Source: Actinoplanes sp. TFC3 (lineage in GTDB: Bacteria > Actinomycetota > Actinomycetes > Mycobacteriales > Micromonosporaceae). Taken from it: a stretch of DNA of 64,000 nucleotides. Location: NCBI RefSeq assembly GCF_001553785.1, contig NZ_LOJP01000001.1, forward strand, positions 979,657-1,043,656, in the 5' to 3' direction. Under the pieces are notes generated by a model. That model ran no database searches and was not told the origin of the DNA. It saw only the letters and a list, made by a program, of their open reading frames with translations. The translations under genes and the position numbers were made by a program. This document shows, piece by piece, positions 10,301 through 17,518 of the stretch. Every line of letters starts with the position of its first letter. Positions within the stretch are counted from its first letter, which is position 1.

Positions 10301-10503
10301 GCTCCGGGCTGCCCAAGCGAACCCCCCAGGCCCAGCTCGTGCCGGGTGGGGTGCAGAGCACACCGCTCAACCAGCAGCGGCGCAGCCCGGACGAAGTACG
10401 CGGGCTCCTGTCCGCGTATCACCGAGGCGTGCAACGAGGGCGTACAGCCGGCAGTGAGGAAGCTGCCGCGCTCGCCCCAGCTCCGAAGGAGAACGGACAG
10501 TGA
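7306..10503 (+). CDS. Nitrate/nitrite-sensing-type histidine kinase, conservon component A (CvnA-like)
   Basis: The predicted protein of 1065 residues is a membrane sensor kinase: helix 1 at about 51-70, an extracellular helical NIT-type domain (75-340), helix 2 at 345-364, HAMP (365-436), a dimerisation segment with ELDHLATRMRRN (candidate phospho-His 494), and a HATPase domain with N box ELLDNATRFSPP (N570) and G box DRGLGM (598-603). The last 390 residues are Pro/Ala-rich and low-complexity, ending in RRSPDEVRGLLSAYHRGV, a tail found in this group. GTG start with GAGGAG upstream. No response regulator follows; instead it heads the four-gene conservon, whose output goes through a roadblock protein and a small GTPase. 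Confidence 0.93.
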   Translation: MSTGSSTQASTRPAIGPAPGSDSEPVGENAAGQGRRSRLPRLQDARIRSKLALILFVPLVAVLALATVRLVDVGSRAVDASRVEDLTRLSTDISELTQALHNERMSAAQYLATPGTKPEAYTALIAQSDERIVKYTTDRRDLDNPPAAVEDRLARIDDHLRTMDATRKKITDRDQIAVSEAVLRYGVVITDLVGYGEVLSQYAGEGKVADSLRAVSAFARAKAGTAEQEAVAYAARVSGSASAEQLSVFTATQTSQQEALESFSLVASPSQRSLVDRTVTGDAVNLSDQTAVQLNRGDPVAPEDVIKSMGAVVDLMRWAEQRLESEALQEATDESASVSRQAAVEAGLVLLVLVLAIALAIMLARSLNQSLRRLREGALAVANRDLPDAVARLRDVRNIGDGGADDILRQVNDPIRLGNRDEIGQVAQAFNVVHREAVRIAAEQAALRTSVSAMFLNLARRSQSLVDRMIGELDQIERGEEDPKRLAQLFELDHLATRMRRNDENLLVLAGADSSAPRREDALVVDALRAAQSEVELYNRIEFGTVDTDISITANAVNDVVRLVAELLDNATRFSPPNTVVVADGRRIRDYVVIQVEDRGLGMSEEQMDSLNRRLAEPPDVDVAAFRLMGLAVVSRLAGRYGIRVELRANMEGGTVAQVILPNSIVELPGNRPLDPPPRGGRQFDPVPVGWNDATPLGRTGTATATLPAISPEPWQQRSDDFARAGSAGISAPQPDLPPHPLLPAAPSQQPARPMSPAAPPRLSEVFPTPNRPALPKRGMEERPALPTRVTPPAQPEPAAALPAYEAATSSPTMAYPTMQQRPAADLQAAPPAADGWGSALAAMPPAPPPAVPRSDDRAEAAPIFLQMQQSWFKGQSEDSANEEWSMPTAGYAPPPNQSNGMGGAAQSVSAPPAPAPAAAVAAPAPVTPAAPASPAPAAARAANAGQNGSRSAQAGPDSGTQNVPRQRRSAEEAWRTAADEGWQRAMAAAEPTVTDTTRSGLPKRTPQAQLVPGGVQSTPLNQQRRSPDEVRGLLSAYHRGVQRGRTAGSEEAAALAPAPKENGQ

Positions 10504-10910
10504 CCAGGCCCCCCACCATGCAGGACATGGGCTGGCTGCTCAGCAACTTCGCCGACAGCGTGGCCGGTATCGCCCACGTGGTCGCGGTCTCCGCGGACGG
10601 CCTGTTGCTGGCCTCCTCGCGAGACCTTCCGGCGGACCGGGCCGACCAGCTAGCCGCGATCACCTCCGGCGTCGTCAGCCTCACCGACGGCGCCTCACGG
10701 ATGTTCAACGCCGGTGCCGTGCAGCAGACGATCATCGAGATGGACAGCGGCTACCTGTTCCTGATGTCCATCAGCGACGGTTCGTCGATGGCGGTGCTGG
10801 CCGCGCGCAGCTGCGACGTCGGCCAGGTCGGCTACGAGATGGCGCTGCTGGTCGAACGCGTCGGCGCGGCGCTCGTACCGGCCCCGCGCGAGGCCGTTGC
10901 CCACCACTGA
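10500..10910 (+). CDS. Roadblock/LC7-domain protein, conservon component B (CvnB-like)
   Basis: The 136-residue cytoplasmic protein has a single roadblock/LC7 fold: LLSNFADSVAGIAHVVAVSADGLLLASS, then the RADQLAAITSGVVSL helix and MDSGYLFLMSISDGSSMAVLAA. Such proteins bind small GTPases or act as GAPs, like bacterial MglB. The GTG start overlaps the kinase stop (GTGA), with GAAGGAG upstream, so it is translationally coupled. Its partner should be the GTPase at the end of the operon. Confidence 0.94.
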   Translation: MTRPPTMQDMGWLLSNFADSVAGIAHVVAVSADGLLLASSRDLPADRADQLAAITSGVVSLTDGASRMFNAGAVQQTIIEMDSGYLFLMSISDGSSMAVLAARSCDVGQVGYEMALLVERVGAALVPAPREAVAHH

Positions 10911-10958
10911 CATGCGTCCCATCGCGTGTGACCCGAGCCGGAAGGAGGTGACCGCAGG

Positions 10959-11321
10959 ATGGGCCAGCCCATCGACCCCCGCGGCAATCTAGTCCGTCCG
11001 TATGCGGTCACCCGGGGCCGGACGGAACCGCGCCGGGACATTCCCATCGAGGCGGTCATGGTTGCCAGCCAGGCCGCCGTCCAAGAGGCCCGGTTCGCCG
11101 GGCATGACAAGTACCGCATCGCCGTGCTGTGCGAACCACGGGCGCAATCGCTCGCCGAAATCGCGGCCTACAGCCGGCTCCCGCTGGGGGTCGCCCGGGT
11201 CATCGTCGCCGACATGGTCGCCGACGGGATGTTGTCGCTGCACAGCGCCGCTCCCAAGGAAGGGTTCACGGAGCGGATGGATCTGCTGGAAAGGGTGTTG
11301 AGTGGACTTCGCAAGCTCTGA
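10959..11321 (+). CDS. DUF742 winged-helix-like protein, conservon component C (CvnC-like)
   Basis: The 120-residue protein matches the DUF742 family, always found between a roadblock protein and a GTPase in actinobacterial conservons. The N-terminus RPYAVTRGRTEPR, the middle QSLAEIAAYSRLPLGVARVIVADMVADGML (a helix-turn-helix-like core) and a short C-terminal helix are visible. A strong Shine-Dalgarno (GGAAGGAGGTGA) precedes the ATG. Its end overlaps the GTPase gene by 20 nt. Role unknown; it may be an adaptor in the kinase-GTPase complex. Confidence 0.92.
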   Translation: MGQPIDPRGNLVRPYAVTRGRTEPRRDIPIEAVMVASQAAVQEARFAGHDKYRIAVLCEPRAQSLAEIAAYSRLPLGVARVIVADMVADGMLSLHSAAPKEGFTERMDLLERVLSGLRKL

Positions 11322-11922
11322 GCGGGCGGGGGCGCATCCCAAGGAGATCACCTCCGCGAAGATCGTTGTCGCTGGTGGCTTCGGCGTCGGCAAGACGACG
11401 CTCGTCGGTGCGGTCTCCGAGATCGAACCCCTGACCACCGAGGCGCAGATGACCTCGGCCGGGCAGGGCATCGACGATGCGTCAAAGGTGCCGGGCAAGG
11501 AAACGACGACGGTGGCGATGGACTTCGGCCGCATCACGATGGCCGACGACCTGATCCTCTACCTGTTCGGCACGCCGGGCCAGACGCGCTTCTGGTTCAT
11601 GTGGGACGAGCTGATCCGCGGTGCGGTGGGAGCGGCCGTGCTGGTCGACACCCGGCGCATCTCCGACGCGTTCGCCCCGCTCGACTACTTCGAGAACCGG
11701 CACCTGCCGTACATGGTGGCGCTCAACTGCTTCGACGGCGCTCCGCGCTACGAGCCGGAAGAGATCCGCGAGGCGCTGGCCATCGCCCCGAACGTGCCGC
11801 TGATGCTGTGCGACGCGCGCAACCGCGAGTCGGTCAAGCAGGTGCTGGTGGGGGTCGTCGAGCATGCCATGCGCACGTTGGTGGCCGAGCAGGGACGCGG
11901 GTTCCCGGCGCCGGTCGGCTGA
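11302..11922 (+). CDS. Small GTPase, conservon component D (CvnD-like)
   Basis: The 206-residue ATP/GTP-binding protein has the P-loop GGFGVGKTT, switch residues around TTVAMDFGRI, the G3-like LYLFGTPGQTRFWFMW (DxxG position altered to GTPGQ, as usual in this family), and a specificity-loop region NCFDGAPRY where classical GTPases have NKxD. GTG start at 11302 inside the DUF742 gene, with GGAAAGG before it. It completes the conservon; by analogy with MglA/MglB it should be the output switch. Confidence 0.93.
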   Translation: MDFASSERAGAHPKEITSAKIVVAGGFGVGKTTLVGAVSEIEPLTTEAQMTSAGQGIDDASKVPGKETTTVAMDFGRITMADDLILYLFGTPGQTRFWFMWDELIRGAVGAAVLVDTRRISDAFAPLDYFENRHLPYMVALNCFDGAPRYEPEEIREALAIAPNVPLMLCDARNRESVKQVLVGVVEHAMRTLVAEQGRGFPAPVG

Positions 11923-11942
11923 TGAAACGCGGCGCCGGTTGC

Positions 11943-13088
11943 TTATGCGGGCAGCCGGTAGCCGCGTTTGACGACGGTCTGCACGACGCCGGTGGTGCCG
12001 AGGCCGGCACGGAGCCGGGCCACGGCCATCTCGACGGCGTGCTCGTCGGCGCCGCGGGGCAGGGCGCGCAGCAGAGCCGCGCGGGACAGGACCCGTCCGG
12101 GTGTGGTGGCCAGCGCCCGGAGCACAGCCATGGGTCCCGGGGCGAGGGGCTTGAGTTCGCCGTCGACCACCGCCGCATGCCCGCGCAGGGTCAGCGAGTG
12201 ACCGGCTACCTGCAGGCTGAGGGCGCGCTGGGGGAGTTCGTCGAGCAGTGTTCGTACCAGATAAGTCAGTCGGGGTTTGGCGGGCGTGACCACCGGCACC
12301 TGATGGCTTCGCAGCGGCGCGGCCGTTACCGGGCCCGTGCAAGCGGCCAGCACGTCGGTCCGCAGCGCCGCCAGCACGGGGTCCAGAGTGTCCCCGGCGG
12401 CTCGCAGCAGCGCTTGCACGGCCGGCGCCGAGGTGAACGTCACCGCGTCCACGAGCCGGCCCGCGATCAGGTCCACCAGCCGGTACAGCGGGGCCGGGTC
12501 GATCGGCGGGGCCCAGCGGTACACCGGAACCTCGATCACCCGGGCGCCCGCGGACCGTAACGCCTCGGTGTATTCCGGCTGGCTCTCCCCGTGCAGTTGC
12601 ATCGCCACGGTCATTCCGGCGAGGCGCCGCGCGCTCAGGTGAGCGATTACTTCCTCGTAGCTCTCGCCTTCGGGTGACCACTGCTCCCGCAAGCCGGCCG
12701 CCCGGAGGGCCACGCGGGCCTTCGAACCCTTGGCCACCAGGTACGACCGTGCAAGCGCGACCCGCAACGGCTCACCCAGCCCCCAGCCGTCCGCCGCCTC
12801 CAGCCAGCCTCGCAGCCCGATACCGGTGGTGACCAGCACAATGTCCGGGACAGTGGTAAGACAGTCCCGGGTCGCGGCGCGCAGCTCGCCGTCATCGGCA
12901 TTCGGCACGATCCGCAATGCCGGCGCCAGCACGACCCGGGCGCCGTTGCTCTCCAGCAGCCCGGCCAACTCGTCGCGGCGGCGGTCGGCGGTGACCCCGA
13001 TCGTGTAGCCGGTCAGCGAGGCACCCGACGCCGCGATCATGTGGTGCTGGAAAGCCGCGGCGGGGCCGGCCGGTCCACCGAAGGGCAC
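11943..13088 (-). CDS. Uroporphyrinogen-III synthase-like domain fused to OmpR-type winged helix
   Basis: Residues about 25-265 form a HemD fold (GYTIGVTADRRRDELAGLLESNGARVVLAPALRIVP at the start, then VTFTSAPAVQALL and VLAACTGPVTAAPL near the end). Residues about 285-381 form a transcriptional-regulator C-terminal winged helix (LAPGPMAVLRALATTPGRVLSRAALL and VEMAVARLRAGL...VVKRGYRLPA). Such fusions are known in actinobacteria and are thought to act as regulators of siroheme or nitrogen assimilation genes rather than as the main HemD. GTG start at 13088; the ATG at 13040 is an alternative. No heme genes are nearby. Confidence 0.86.
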   Translation of the reverse strand: MPFGGPAGPAAAFQHHMIAASGASLTGYTIGVTADRRRDELAGLLESNGARVVLAPALRIVPNADDGELRAATRDCLTTVPDIVLVTTGIGLRGWLEAADGWGLGEPLRVALARSYLVAKGSKARVALRAAGLREQWSPEGESYEEVIAHLSARRLAGMTVAMQLHGESQPEYTEALRSAGARVIEVPVYRWAPPIDPAPLYRLVDLIAGRLVDAVTFTSAPAVQALLRAAGDTLDPVLAALRTDVLAACTGPVTAAPLRSHQVPVVTPAKPRLTYLVRTLLDELPQRALSLQVAGHSLTLRGHAAVVDGELKPLAPGPMAVLRALATTPGRVLSRAALLRALPRGADEHAVEMAVARLRAGLGTTGVVQTVVKRGYRLPA

Positions 13089-13210
13089 GCCCGGAGCCCG
13101 CCGTCCTCAGCGTTGACCCGCTCCCACGTCACGCTTACGCGCTCCGCCGTACCTCCGGCCGGCCCGCGCCGCGGCTTCCCGCTGCCGCCACGGTTGCCCG
13201 CTGCGGCTGT

Positions 13211-13242
13211 CACCACCAGGTCCGTCCTCAACCCTGGTGGTG
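13211..13242. repeat. 10-bp perfect inverted repeat in the hemD-like leader
   Basis: CACCACCAGG (13211-13220) pairs with CCTGGTGGTG (13233-13242) around a 12-nt loop. It lies 123 bp upstream of the hemD-like start on the minus strand. It could be a leader hairpin or the operator of the winged-helix regulator itself; the sequence alone does not decide. Confidence 0.5.
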
Positions 13243-13534
13243 GTCCAGCGGCGAGCGTGCACCCCGGTGCGCCGCCGGATTGAAGCCCGGCCCGCATCCT
13301 CGGGGTTGGAGCGCCACTCGCCATGAACGAAGCGTGCCGGTGGGTAATTTCAGTGGCGCGTCCCACTTGTTTCGAGCCTGCTAAGCCCGAGGTGGGAGCA
13401 ATCACGTGCCCCGCTGTCGGCGTGCCGGGCGGTACAAACTATTCTTGGGTCGCTAAGTTGTGAGGTCCTTCGGGTTTTTGGTTCTTCGGTCAACTGGTCG
13501 TTCAGTCTGGTGACCCTTTAAACTCCGGGCCGTT

Positions 13535-13564
13535 TTGACCCTGCGCCGCCCCTGCGGGTATTGT
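13535..13564 (+). promoter_or_regulatory. Candidate sigma-A promoter of rplM-rpsI
   Basis: TTGACC (13535-13540), an 18-bp spacer and TATTGT (13559-13564) fit the actinobacterial vegetative consensus. This gives a leader of about 105 nt before rplM. Confidence 0.5.
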
Positions 13565-13590
13565 TGCCTGCTGTTGTGCGACAGCTGCGA

Positions 13591-13609
13591 GCGTGCCCTT
13601 CGGGTACGC
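13591..13609 (+). promoter_or_regulatory. Leader hairpin upstream of rplM
   Basis: GCGTGCCC and GGGTACGC pair over 8 bp (one G-U) around TTC, about 67 nt before the rplM start. Ribosomal-protein leaders often bind the encoded protein, but no known L13-leader consensus is recognised here. Confidence 0.4.
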
Positions 13610-13675
13610 TTGACGTTCGTGCTCGCTACGGACCCAGCGCGCGCCCCCAGACCGACGACGAGACAAGGTAATTCT

Positions 13676-14119
13676 GTGCGTACGTACAGCCCGAAGCCGG
13701 GTGAGATCGAGCGTCAGTGGCACATTATCGACGCTTCTGACGTCGTTCTGGGCCGCCTGGCCACCCACGCCGCCACTCTCCTGCGCGGCAAGCACAAGCC
13801 GACGTTCGCCCCGCACGTCGACACCGGCGACTTCGTTGTGATCATCAACGCCGGCAAGGTCGCCCTGACCGGCAACAAGCGGCAGACCAAGGTCGCCTAC
13901 CGGCACTCCGGTTACCCGGGTGGCCTCAAGCAGGTCGGCTACGAAGAGCTGCTGACCAAGCGGCCCGAGCACGCGGTGGAGCTGGCCGTCAAGGGCATGC
14001 TCCCGCACAACAAGCTCGCCCGCCAGATCATCAAGAAGCTGAAGGTTTACCCCGGCGCCGAGCACCCGCACGCCGCGCAGCAGCCGGTGCCGTTCGAAAT
14101 CAAGCAGATCGCGCAGTGA
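13676..14119 (+). CDS. rplM: 50S ribosomal protein L13
   Basis: The 147-residue protein begins [20 protein letters not shown] and has the L13 signature [34 protein letters not shown], then [23 protein letters not shown]13 is an early-assembly protein of the large subunit. GTG start with AAGG 8 nt upstream; longer in-frame starts have no support. Operon with rpsI, the universal pairing. The C-terminus extends a little beyond the E. coli protein, as usual in actinobacteria. Confidence 0.98.
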   Translation: MRTYSPKPGEIERQWHIIDASDVVLGRLATHAATLLRGKHKPTFAPHVDTGDFVVIINAGKVALTGNKRQTKVAYRHSGYPGGLKQVGYEELLTKRPEHAVELAVKGMLPHNKLARQIIKKLKVYPGAEHPHAAQQPVPFEIKQIAQ

Positions 14120-14139
14120 GCGCGGGCGAAGGAAACAGC

Positions 14140-14637
14140 ATGTCCGACATCGTCGAGCCCGAGGTCGTCGAGACCGTCGTCGAGGAGCCCGCTGAGACCG
14201 TCGTTGTGGTCGAGGCGCCGGCGCCGGCCGTTCGTGCCACGCGCCCGGGTGACCGCCCGATCCAGACCGTCGGCCGCCGCAAGGAGGCCATCGTCCGGGT
14301 GCGTCTCGTGCCCGGCAGCGGCAAGATCACCTGCAACGGCCGCGAGCTCGAGGAGTACTTCCCGAGCAAGGTGCACCAGCAGCTCATCCGCGAGCCGCTC
14401 GTGACCACCGAGAAGGCCGAGCAGTTCGACGTCGTGGCCAACCTGCGTGGCGGCGGCATCACCGGGCAGGCCGGCGCGCTGCGCCTCGGCATCGCTCGCG
14501 CGCTGATCACCAACGAGCCCGACGACCGTCCGGCGCTCAAGAAGGCCGGCTTCCTCACCCGGGACGCGCGGGTCAAGGAAAGCAAGAAGTACGGTCTCAA
14601 GAAGGCCCGTAAGGCTCCGCAGTACTCGAAGCGCTGA
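14140..14637 (+). CDS. rpsI: 30S ribosomal protein S9
   Basis: The 165-residue protein has an acidic N-terminal extension of about 40 residues typical of actinobacteria. The S9 core follows ([52 protein letters not shown] as [10 protein letters not shown] here), with the invariant C-terminus [12 protein letters not shown], whose Arg reaches the P-site tRNA. ATG at 14140 with GAAGGA 6 nt upstream is preferred over the GTG at 14116 that overlaps rplM. Last gene of its operon, with a strong terminator after it. Confidence 0.98.
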   Translation: MSDIVEPEVVETVVEEPAETVVVVEAPAPAVRATRPGDRPIQTVGRRKEAIVRVRLVPGSGKITCNGRELEEYFPSKVHQQLIREPLVTTEKAEQFDVVANLRGGGITGQAGALRLGIARALITNEPDDRPALKKAGFLTRDARVKESKKYGLKKARKAPQYSKR

Positions 14638-14667
14638 TCGCAGCGCTCGTCTTGCACCACGTCTGAA

Positions 14668-14717
14668 CGAAACGGCCGGGTGCGCCTCTCACGCGAGGGG
14701 CGCGCCCGGCCGTTTCG
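14668..14717 (+). terminator. Terminator after rpsI
   Basis: CGAAACGGCCGGG (14668-14680) pairs perfectly with CCCGGCCGTTTCG (14705-14717), and the stem extends inward to about 20 bp with a few wobble pairs. A pyrimidine-rich tail (CTTTCCCTCCC) follows. It isolates the ribosomal operon from glmM. Confidence 0.85.
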
Positions 14718-14782
14718 CTTTCCCTCCCACATCGATCACACCGGTCCAGGGTGAGCTCCGACCGGCGAAAGGAACGGCCGCC

Positions 14783-16135
14783 ATGGGGCGACTCTTCGGC
14801 ACGGACGGCATCCGCGGGCTCGCCAACGGTGAGCTCCTGACTCCCGAGCTTGCGCTCTCGGTCGCGGTCGCCGCGGCCCGCGTGCTCATCGAGACCGACC
14901 GCAGCCACCAGCCCCTCGCCATCGTGGGCCGCGACCCGCGGGCCAGCGGCGAGATGCTCGAAGCCGCCGTCGTGGCCGGGCTGACCAGCGCCGGAGCCAA
15001 CGTCGTACGGGTCGGCGTGCTGCCCACTCCGGCGGTCGCCTTCCTGGTGGGCCAGGCCCAGGCCGACCTCGGCGTGATGCTGAGCGCGTCGCACAATCCG
15101 ATGCCCGACAACGGGATCAAGCTGTTCGCCCCCGGCGGCCTCAAGCTGCCCGATGAGCTGGAGCAGCGCATCGAGGCGGCGGTCGCCGACGGGCACGGCC
15201 TGGTCGGACGGCCCACCGGCGCCGGGGTCGGACGGGTGCACGACCTGATGGACGGCGAGGAGCACTACATCAAGCACCTCGTCGACTCGACGCCGCACAG
15301 CCTCGAAGGCATCAAGGTCGTGGTGGACTGCGCGAACGGTGCGGCCAGCGACGCCGGCCCGACCGCCTACCGGGAGGCGGGCGCGGAGGTCATCTCGATG
15401 CACGCCGAGCCCGACGGGCTGAACATCAACGACAACTGCGGTTCCACCCACCTGGAGTCGCTGATCGAGGCGGTCGTGCGCGAGGGTGCCGACCTGGGGC
15501 TGGCCCACGACGGTGACGCGGACCGCTGCCTCGCGGTGACGGCCAGCGGCGAGGTCGTCGACGGCGACCAGCTCATGGCGATCCTGGCCCTGGCGATGCG
15601 CGACGCTGGCACCCTGACCGACGACACGCTGGTTGCCACGGTGATGAGCAACCTGGGGCTGCGGATCGCGATGAAGCAGGCAGGCATCAAGCTGCTGGAG
15701 ACCAAGGTCGGCGACCGGTACGTCCTGGAGGAGCTCAACGCCAACAACTATGCCCTCGGCGGCGAGCAGAGCGGGCACATCGTCATGCCGGCGTTCGCCA
15801 CCACCGGCGACGGCGTGCTGACCGGCCTGCACCTGATGGCGACGATCGCGTCCACCGGCAAGTCCCTGGCCGACCTGGCAGCGGTCGTCCACAAGCTCCC
15901 GCAGGTGCTGGTGAACGTCCCGGTCAAGGATCGCGAGGCCGGTGCGAACGCCCCGACCGTGCAGGCCGCTGTCACCCTGGCCGAGAACGAGCTCGGCGAG
16001 ACGGGCCGCGTGCTGCTGCGCCCCTCGGGCACCGAGCCGCTGGTGCGGGTCATGGTCGAGGCCGAGACCGAGGAGCAGGCCCGCTCGATCGCCGAGCGGG
16101 TCGCCGCCGAGGTGCGCGCGGCCAGCCCCGCCTAG
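14783..16135 (+). CDS. glmM: Phosphoglucosamine mutase
   Basis: The 450-residue enzyme converts glucosamine-6-P to glucosamine-1-P for UDP-GlcNAc and peptidoglycan synthesis. It begins [12 protein letters not shown]. It has the phosphoserine loop [13 protein letters not shown] (residues 101-113), the metal loop AHDGDADRC, the sugar-binding GGEQSGH loop and the C-terminal phosphate-binding [12 protein letters not shown]. Full family length. AAAGGAA precedes the ATG. It stands with glmS, the preceding step, 1.4 kb downstream, separated by a minus-strand gene. Confidence 0.97.
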   Translation: MGRLFGTDGIRGLANGELLTPELALSVAVAAARVLIETDRSHQPLAIVGRDPRASGEMLEAAVVAGLTSAGANVVRVGVLPTPAVAFLVGQAQADLGVMLSASHNPMPDNGIKLFAPGGLKLPDELEQRIEAAVADGHGLVGRPTGAGVGRVHDLMDGEEHYIKHLVDSTPHSLEGIKVVVDCANGAASDAGPTAYREAGAEVISMHAEPDGLNINDNCGSTHLESLIEAVVREGADLGLAHDGDADRCLAVTASGEVVDGDQLMAILALAMRDAGTLTDDTLVATVMSNLGLRIAMKQAGIKLLETKVGDRYVLEELNANNYALGGEQSGHIVMPAFATTGDGVLTGLHLMATIASTGKSLADLAAVVHKLPQVLVNVPVKDREAGANAPTVQAAVTLAENELGETGRVLLRPSGTEPLVRVMVEAETEEQARSIAERVAAEVRAASPA

Positions 16136-17319
16136 CTCAGGGTTCGCAAGCGCCGGGCGGCTTCGTCGATGACGTCCTCGCGCTTGCAGAACGCGAAGCG
16201 GATGAGGTGGCGTCCCCGCTCCGGGTGGTCGTAGAACACCTGGGTCGGGACGGCCACCACACCGCAGCGCTCGGGCAGCGCCCGGCAGAAGTCGGTGCCG
16301 TCGGCGCCGCCCAGCGGCCGGATGTCGGCGGTCACGAAGTAGGTTCCCTCGCCGGGCAGCACGCCGAACCCGGCGTCGGTCAAGCCGGCCACCAGCCGGT
16401 CGCGGCGGGCCTGCATGCTGTCGCGCAAGCCGGTGAAGTAGCTGTCCGGCAGGCTCAGCGCCACGGCGACCGCGGGCTGCAGCGGCCCGGCGTTGACGAA
16501 CGTCAGGAACTGCTTGACCCGCTGCACCGCCGACACCAGTGCGGCCGGGCCGGTCACCCACCCCACCTTCCAGCCGGTGCACGAGAAGCTCTTGCCCGCC
16601 GATGAGATGCGCAGGGTACGTTCGCGCATGCCGGGCAGCGTGGCCAGCGGGAGGTGCCCGGCGGCGGCGTCGGTGAAGACCAGGTGCTCGTAGACCTCGT
16701 CGGTCACCGCGTACACGTCGTGCTCGCGGCACAGCTCGGCGATCAGGGCCAGCTCGGCCGGGGTGAACACCTTGCCGGTCGGGTTGTGCGGCGTGTTGAG
16801 CAACACCAGGCGCGTACGAGCCCTAAAAGCCGCCCGCAGCTCGGCCTCGTCGAAGCCGTACCGCCCATCCGGGCCGGGTCGCAGGGTCACCGGCCGCCGG
16901 ACCGCGCCGGCCAGCGCCACGGAGGCCGCGTACGAATCGTAGTAAGGCTCGAAGCACACCACCTCGTCGCCGGCCTCGCACAGCGCGAGAATGGCGGCGG
17001 CGATGGCTTCGGTGGCGCCGGCGGTGACCACGACCTCGGTGTCCGGATCCCGGCTGAGCTGCCAGAAGCGCTTCTCGTGGGCGGCGATCGCCTGGCGCAG
17101 CACCGGGATGCCCGGCAGCGGCGGATACTGGTTGGCGCCCGAGCGCAGCGCCTCGGCGGCCGCGTCCACCATCTCCGGCGGCCCGTCGGTGTCGGGGAAG
17201 CCCTGCCCGAGGTTCACCGAGCCGGTCCGCGCGGCAAGCGCTGACATCTCCGTGAAGATGGTGGTCCCGAACGGGCGCATGCGTGCGACCAGCGGGTCGG
17301 CCGGGATCGACGTCGTCAC
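16132..17319 (-). CDS. PLP-dependent class I/II aminotransferase
   Basis: The 395-residue fold-type I aminotransferase has [21 protein letters not shown] at the N-terminus, [15 protein letters not shown], the DEVYEHLVF loop and the PLP lysine in [16 protein letters not shown]. It resembles the kynurenine/methionine-type or DapC-like aminotransferases found here in mycobacteria; the substrate cannot be fixed from sequence. The GTG start at 17319 has a TAGGCT box ending 7 nt upstream, so it may be leaderless. The end overlaps glmM by 4 bp, convergent. Confidence 0.9.
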   Translation of the reverse strand: MTTSIPADPLVARMRPFGTTIFTEMSALAARTGSVNLGQGFPDTDGPPEMVDAAAEALRSGANQYPPLPGIPVLRQAIAAHEKRFWQLSRDPDTEVVVTAGATEAIAAAILALCEAGDEVVCFEPYYDSYAASVALAGAVRRPVTLRPGPDGRYGFDEAELRAAFRARTRLVLLNTPHNPTGKVFTPAELALIAELCREHDVYAVTDEVYEHLVFTDAAAGHLPLATLPGMRERTLRISSAGKSFSCTGWKVGWVTGPAALVSAVQRVKQFLTFVNAGPLQPAVAVALSLPDSYFTGLRDSMQARRDRLVAGLTDAGFGVLPGEGTYFVTADIRPLGGADGTDFCRALPERCGVVAVPTQVFYDHPERGRHLIRFAFCKREDVIDEAARRLRTLS

Positions 17320-17518
17320 GCCCGCCAGCCTACGGCGGGCGCAGATCCGACGGTACGCCCACAGCGCCAGGCAGGATCACCCGGACGTGTCGGGCGCGGC
17401 TGTGACCTGTGATGGCAGCCGGGCAATGGCCACCGAACCGCCTTTCAATCAACTGTGCTGCGCGAAAGTACGCCTCTCGCGCACCTGTCATGAGCGAAAG
17501 TCGGCTACGCTGCCCTTC

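Larger units (their letters stand above)
13089..13675. other. 587-bp intergenic region between hemD-like gene and rplM
   Basis: This divergent region holds no convincing gene. Towards the hemD-like gene there is a strong inverted repeat (13211-13242). Towards rplM there is a candidate promoter (13535-13564) and a leader hairpin (13591-13609). The rest shows nothing I can name. A minus-strand open frame across 13037-13405 has a composition that looks accidental. Confidence 0.5.

Noticed and set aside
13037..13405. A 122-codon open frame on the minus strand
   Set aside because: Random composition, no Shine-Dalgarno, no family resemblance, and it overlaps the hemD-like gene's N-terminus.
13200..13450. 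Possible cobalamin riboswitch on the minus strand upstream of the HemD-like gene (a GCCACTG heptamer after GGGACGC)
   Set aside because: The other required parts, the CCGGTG element and the B12 box AGCCAGGAGACCTGCC, are not present in the right order.
17320..17518. glmS ribozyme upstream of glmS
   Set aside because: The gap is short, has no recognisable ribozyme core, and the start appears leaderless.
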